Shown here in pieces: positions 22,425 to 24,626 of a stretch of DNA of 24,626 nt. The first letter of the stretch is position 1, and each line of letters starts with the position of its first letter. The stretch spans positions 1 through 24,626 of the forward strand of contig CAZIWT010000046.1 in the NCBI GenBank assembly GCA_964542895.1. Reading direction: 5' to 3'. The position numbers and the translations under genes are program-made. Source of the stretch: Zymogenus sp964542895. Its GTDB lineage: Bacteria > Desulfobacterota > Zymogenia > Zymogenales > Zymogenaceae. The notes beneath the pieces are model-generated. The model worked only from the letters and a program-made list of their open reading frames with translations. It searched no databases and was not told where the DNA came from.

Positions 22425-22772
22425 CTAAAACGTCAGCACCGCCCAGTCGTCGCTCTTCAGCATCTCCGTCAGAGATGCCCCCACATGCTGCACATCAATT
22501 CCAAGCGCGGAGAGGTCGTCGGATATGCCGTATATATCGGCACATGATCTGCACGCCTGAAGCTCCACCCCGGCGTCCATCATCTTCGCAACGTGTTCCT
22601 GAAGCTCCTTGTCTTCTAAGAGAAGCTTTGACGACGGCCCCCAGACGATGAGCCTGACCGTATCCCACCAGCCGCGGAGCTTCGAGTTCAAGGTATACAT
22701 GAAGGCGGTGCCCAGCGCCACGTCTCTATCCGCCGAGCTCCAGATTACGCACAGCTTGTCTTTTTTTGCCAT
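22425..22772 (-). CDS. DsrE-family protein
   Basis: A 115-residue DsrE/DsrF/TusD-like protein, a small sulfur-relay fold. The start KLCVIWSSADRDVALGTAFM and LRGWWDTVRLIVWGPSSKLL are family-typical. The conserved cysteine loop reads LQACRSCADIYGI (Cys74 and Cys77), where related proteins carry persulfide. It probably acts in sulfur transfer or thiol redox in the cytoplasm. It stands alone, with its own promoter and 200 bases to the hydrolase gene. It is the last native-looking gene before the AT-rich right end. A role in dissimilatory sulfur metabolism cannot be inferred from one such protein. Confidence 0.9.
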   Translation of the reverse strand: MAKKDKLCVIWSSADRDVALGTAFMYTLNSKLRGWWDTVRLIVWGPSSKLLLEDKELQEHVAKMMDAGVELQACRSCADIYGISDDLSALGIDVQHVGASLTEMLKSDDWAVLTF

Positions 22773-22801
22773 TTTTAAAATCCTAAAATATTTTTGGGAT
22801 T

Positions 22802-22830
22802 ATGATATATCTGATGAGTTATTGTGTCAA
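22802..22830 (-). promoter_or_regulatory. Sigma70 promoter of the DsrE-family gene
   Basis: Minus-strand TTGACA (22825-22830) and TATCAT (22802-22807) are exactly 17 bases apart, 11 of 12 consensus positions. The leader is short, with the start codon at 22772. Confidence 0.7.
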
Positions 22831-22943
22831 ATCTATATTGATAAAAGTGGTAGATTAAAATAATAACAGTCTGGAAGCCTGGTATCAATTTATTGAGGAT
22901 GATGTGTTTTTTTGTTTTGGCGATGACAACGTTTATATTATTT

Positions 22944-23165
22944 TTATTCTCGAAGTTGTTGGGCAAGTCCTTGCAGTTTTACTATATCCCTCTCGATGAT
23001 TTCGATAGCACAAGCAACACAATAATGTTTATAAGCGCGTTTATTCCCAACTTTAAGCCTATTATCTCCACGTTCAATACGATGTTTTTTGTTGTGTTTG
23101 CAATCGTGAGCTCTTTCTGCCTTATCCACTTCCACCTTTTGTAGGATCGATTTTGGTCTGGCCAT
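22944..23165 (-). CDS. Small Cys/His-rich protein, probable zinc-binding
   Basis: A 73-residue basic protein, not assigned to a named family. AERAHDCKHNKKHRIERGDN has Cys22, His20, His24 and His28, and KHYCVACAIEII has His47, Cys49 and Cys52, enough for a zinc site of the C-H...C-C type. The rest is basic at the start and helical at the end. ATG 23163-23165 has a perfect AAAGGAGG six to seven bases upstream, inside the end of the helicase gene, which it overlaps by 44 bases. The overlap and strong ribosome site indicate coupled expression with the helicase, so it is probably its accessory subunit. AT-rich codon use matches the helicase. Confidence 0.75.
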   Translation of the reverse strand: MARPKSILQKVEVDKAERAHDCKHNKKHRIERGDNRLKVGNKRAYKHYCVACAIEIIERDIVKLQGLAQQLRE

Positions 23166-24626
23166 TGAAAACCTCCTTTATTGCTTCTTTCACATATTCA
23201 TCAAAATTCTGATCGATCATATCAAGCTCAGGACGAGTAAATTCACTACGTTCTCTAGATTTTCTACCAACAGCCTTGTTGACTTGACTATCAATAGCAG
23301 CTTTAACAACGACAAAATTTATACGTCCAAGTCGCTTTCGATCTAAATCACGCCCTTGGTGATTTATTCCCCTTTCATTTAAAATACGGCCAACCTCATT
23401 TCGAACACGCATTTCAAGTCCCTCACGTGCAGCTCGCCGTTCAGATACACGAGTTGTGGGAACAGGCTTTAGCTCATAGGCTTGACATATATCTTCGGAA
23501 GAATAGCCACGCTCCTGAAGGGTTTGCAAGGCTTGCATCGCCACAGGGTCCCTAAACAGTGGAATCTCCTCCAAGAGAACTTCAGACTGTTCGCTAATTT
23601 CAATTGGATTGGGTATTCGAGAATTTTCGGGGCAGACTACCAACTCCTCTGAATTGGAAAAATCAAGGCCTTCTAATGGAAGAAGTTGGTCGAAGAATTC
23701 CTGGTCTGCTTCGCTATATTCCTGGAAGTCCTCCCAGCGACTTGCAATGTTAGCCCCGGCATGGAATACAACAGTCCCCTGATTGAGAGGACTCCCAGGA
23801 CTATTTTGTTCAATCACACGCATGATACGCCCTACAAATTGTACGAACGGAGACAGATTTGCAAAGATACTAAATACTGCAGCTACTGATAAGTAAGGGT
23901 GGTCAAAGCCTTCACCAAGTTTGCGAACCTGCACAATCACATCAATCTCGTTATTCTCTAGTTTGGCAAGAACTCGATCGTTAGCAGTGCTGTTCTCGCG
24001 ACTGTGTACATATTCGGCTCGCCGGTCACGAGAGCGGTATGCCTCAACTATTTGATGGCAATGCTCAAAGTTCAGGGCCGATGCGATTATCTTGTGTTTC
24101 TTTTCCTCTGTTTCATCCCGAATTCGCTCAAGTTCTCTGATGGAAGCATCAATAATGGTATTAAGCGTCTCCGTTGAGGTAACAATGCTACGACGAAAAT
24201 CCGCATCCTCTTCACCAAGGCGTATAACCTCATCAAGCGAAACATTAACTTCCTGTCCATCCTCATTCCGAACATATTGAAGAGTCTTTGGATTAAGAAC
24301 AAGTGCCTTTAATCGCTTAACATAGCCTTCAACAATAGCGTTAAATACTGGATAAGAATAGAGTATACGACCAGCCATCCTTTGGCCGTCTGCACGCAAA
24401 GGTGTTGCGCTAAAGTTTACTATTTTTGCATTTGGGAACTTCGTTTTCAAAATGTCCCACGTTGCAGCAACACTATGATGTCCTTCATCAAAAAGAATTA
24501 AATCAAAGTAGTCATAGGGAAGTTCGTTTAACCAGCGATTTTCCTCACCTTGAAGTTGTTGAATATTGGTTACTGCCACATCTGCTAAATCAAGATCTCC
24601 CCTGTTTGTGTTAGTTCCACGAATAT
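23122..24626 (-). CDS. Superfamily II DEAD/DEAH-type helicase, 3' part
   Basis: Visible are about 501 residues of the C-terminal part; the N-terminus with Walker A lies beyond the right edge. The frame stays open to the edge (IRGTNTNRGDLDLADVAV before ILFDEGHHS), so the GTG at 24577-24579 is not the real start. Motifs in order are the Walker B box DEGHH, motif III FSATP, the second RecA-like lobe with IIASALNFEHC, DVIVQVRKLGEGFDHPYLS and motif VI FVQFVGRIMR. About 200 further residues (from VCPENSRIP) are not recognised. The pattern is of SSL2/type-I-restriction-like helicases found in defence and mobile modules. Base composition is lower in GC than the left part. Confidence 0.85.
   Translation of the reverse strand, partial: IRGTNTNRGDLDLADVAVTNIQQLQGEENRWLNELPYDYFDLILFDEGHHSVAATWDILKTKFPNAKIVNFSATPLRADGQRMAGRILYSYPVFNAIVEGYVKRLKALVLNPKTLQYVRNEDGQEVNVSLDEVIRLGEEDADFRRSIVTSTETLNTIIDASIRELERIRDETEEKKHKIIASALNFEHCHQIVEAYRSRDRRAEYVHSRENSTANDRVLAKLENNEIDVIVQVRKLGEGFDHPYLSVAAVFSIFANLSPFVQFVGRIMRVIEQNSPGSPLNQGTVVFHAGANIASRWEDFQEYSEADQEFFDQLLPLEGLDFSNSEELVVCPENSRIPNPIEISEQSEVLLEEIPLFRDPVAMQALQTLQERGYSSEDICQAYELKPVPTTRVSERRAAREGLEMRVRNEVGRILNERGINHQGRDLDRKRLGRINFVVVKAAIDSQVNKAVGRKSRERSEFTRPELDMIDQNFDEYVKEAIKEVFNGQTKIDPTKGGSG

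Noticed and set aside
22775..22966. Minus-strand open frame of 63 codons after the Cys/His-rich gene
   Set aside because: It starts with TTG, lacks a ribosome site, is rich in Ile/Asn/Lys as expected of random AT-rich DNA, and covers the promoter of the DsrE-family gene.
22893..23144. Plus-strand open frame with hydrophobic product
   Set aside because: It is antisense to the Cys/His-rich gene, which has a perfect ribosome site and overlaps the helicase as a coupled gene. Antisense of basic, AT-rich genes often looks like a membrane protein.
1..24626. CRISPR arrays, insertion sequences, integrase genes or attachment sites
   Set aside because: No regularly spaced repeats, transposase or integrase motifs were seen, and the only tRNA (18405-18480) has no duplicated 3' end nearby.

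Overview
The window reads as a chromosomal segment of a strictly anaerobic, deltaproteobacterium-like (Desulfobacterota-type) bacterium. The reasons are the translation cluster with a KhpA gene and a second SPOUT methyltransferase beside trmD, the ferredoxin-dependent 2-oxoacid oxidoreductase, the family III CoA-transferase, an apparent UGA-decoded selenoprotein, and sigma70-type TTGACA promoters. This placement is inference from gene content, not from a marker-gene search.

Layout. Positions 1-905 hold the start of a CaiB/BaiF CoA-transferase (minus strand, cut by the left edge). Divergent from it, 1069-1284 encodes a small glutaredoxin-like selenoprotein that ordinary ORF calling misses because UGA is in frame. 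A lipoprotein gene follows (1566-2204). From 9565 down to 2285 runs a long minus-strand housekeeping block: ffh, rpsP, khpA, rimM, trmD, a SPOUT methyltransferase, rplS, a membrane-anchored SMC/YhaN-like ATPase, rnhB and yraN. A TTGACA/TATAAT promoter lies 150 bases before ffh. Two multi-pass membrane proteins (DUF4013-like and Yip1-like) lie upstream.

Positions 11599-14709 (minus) form a four-subunit 2-oxoacid:ferredoxin oxidoreductase operon (ferredoxin, alpha, beta, gamma) ending in a tandem ACT-domain protein. Divergent from it is the alpha subunit of an NDP-forming acyl-CoA synthetase (14941-16443). Together they suggest oxidation of an amino-acid-derived 2-oxoacid to acyl-CoA, reducing ferredoxin, followed by ATP formation from the thioester. 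A long AT-rich non-coding stretch (16444-17380) separates this from a PrcB-like secreted protein and a small helix-turn-helix protein.

The rest of the right half is minus strand: tRNA-Ala(CGC), a VOC-fold protein, a flavodoxin, a nitronate-monooxygenase-like flavoprotein, a Tat-type exported metallo-beta-lactamase-fold hydrolase with a perfect 22-bp palindrome in its promoter, and a DsrE-family protein. At the right edge base composition and codon use become visibly more AT-rich. Two overlapping genes there, a superfamily II helicase (cut by the edge) and a small Cys/His-rich probable zinc-binding protein, look horizontally acquired and may be the end of a defence or mobile module.

No CRISPR array, insertion sequence, integrase or rRNA was seen. 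The best candidates for something new are the selenoprotein with two in-frame UGA codons, the helicase/zinc-finger pair, and the unpartnered membrane ATPase inside the translation operon.
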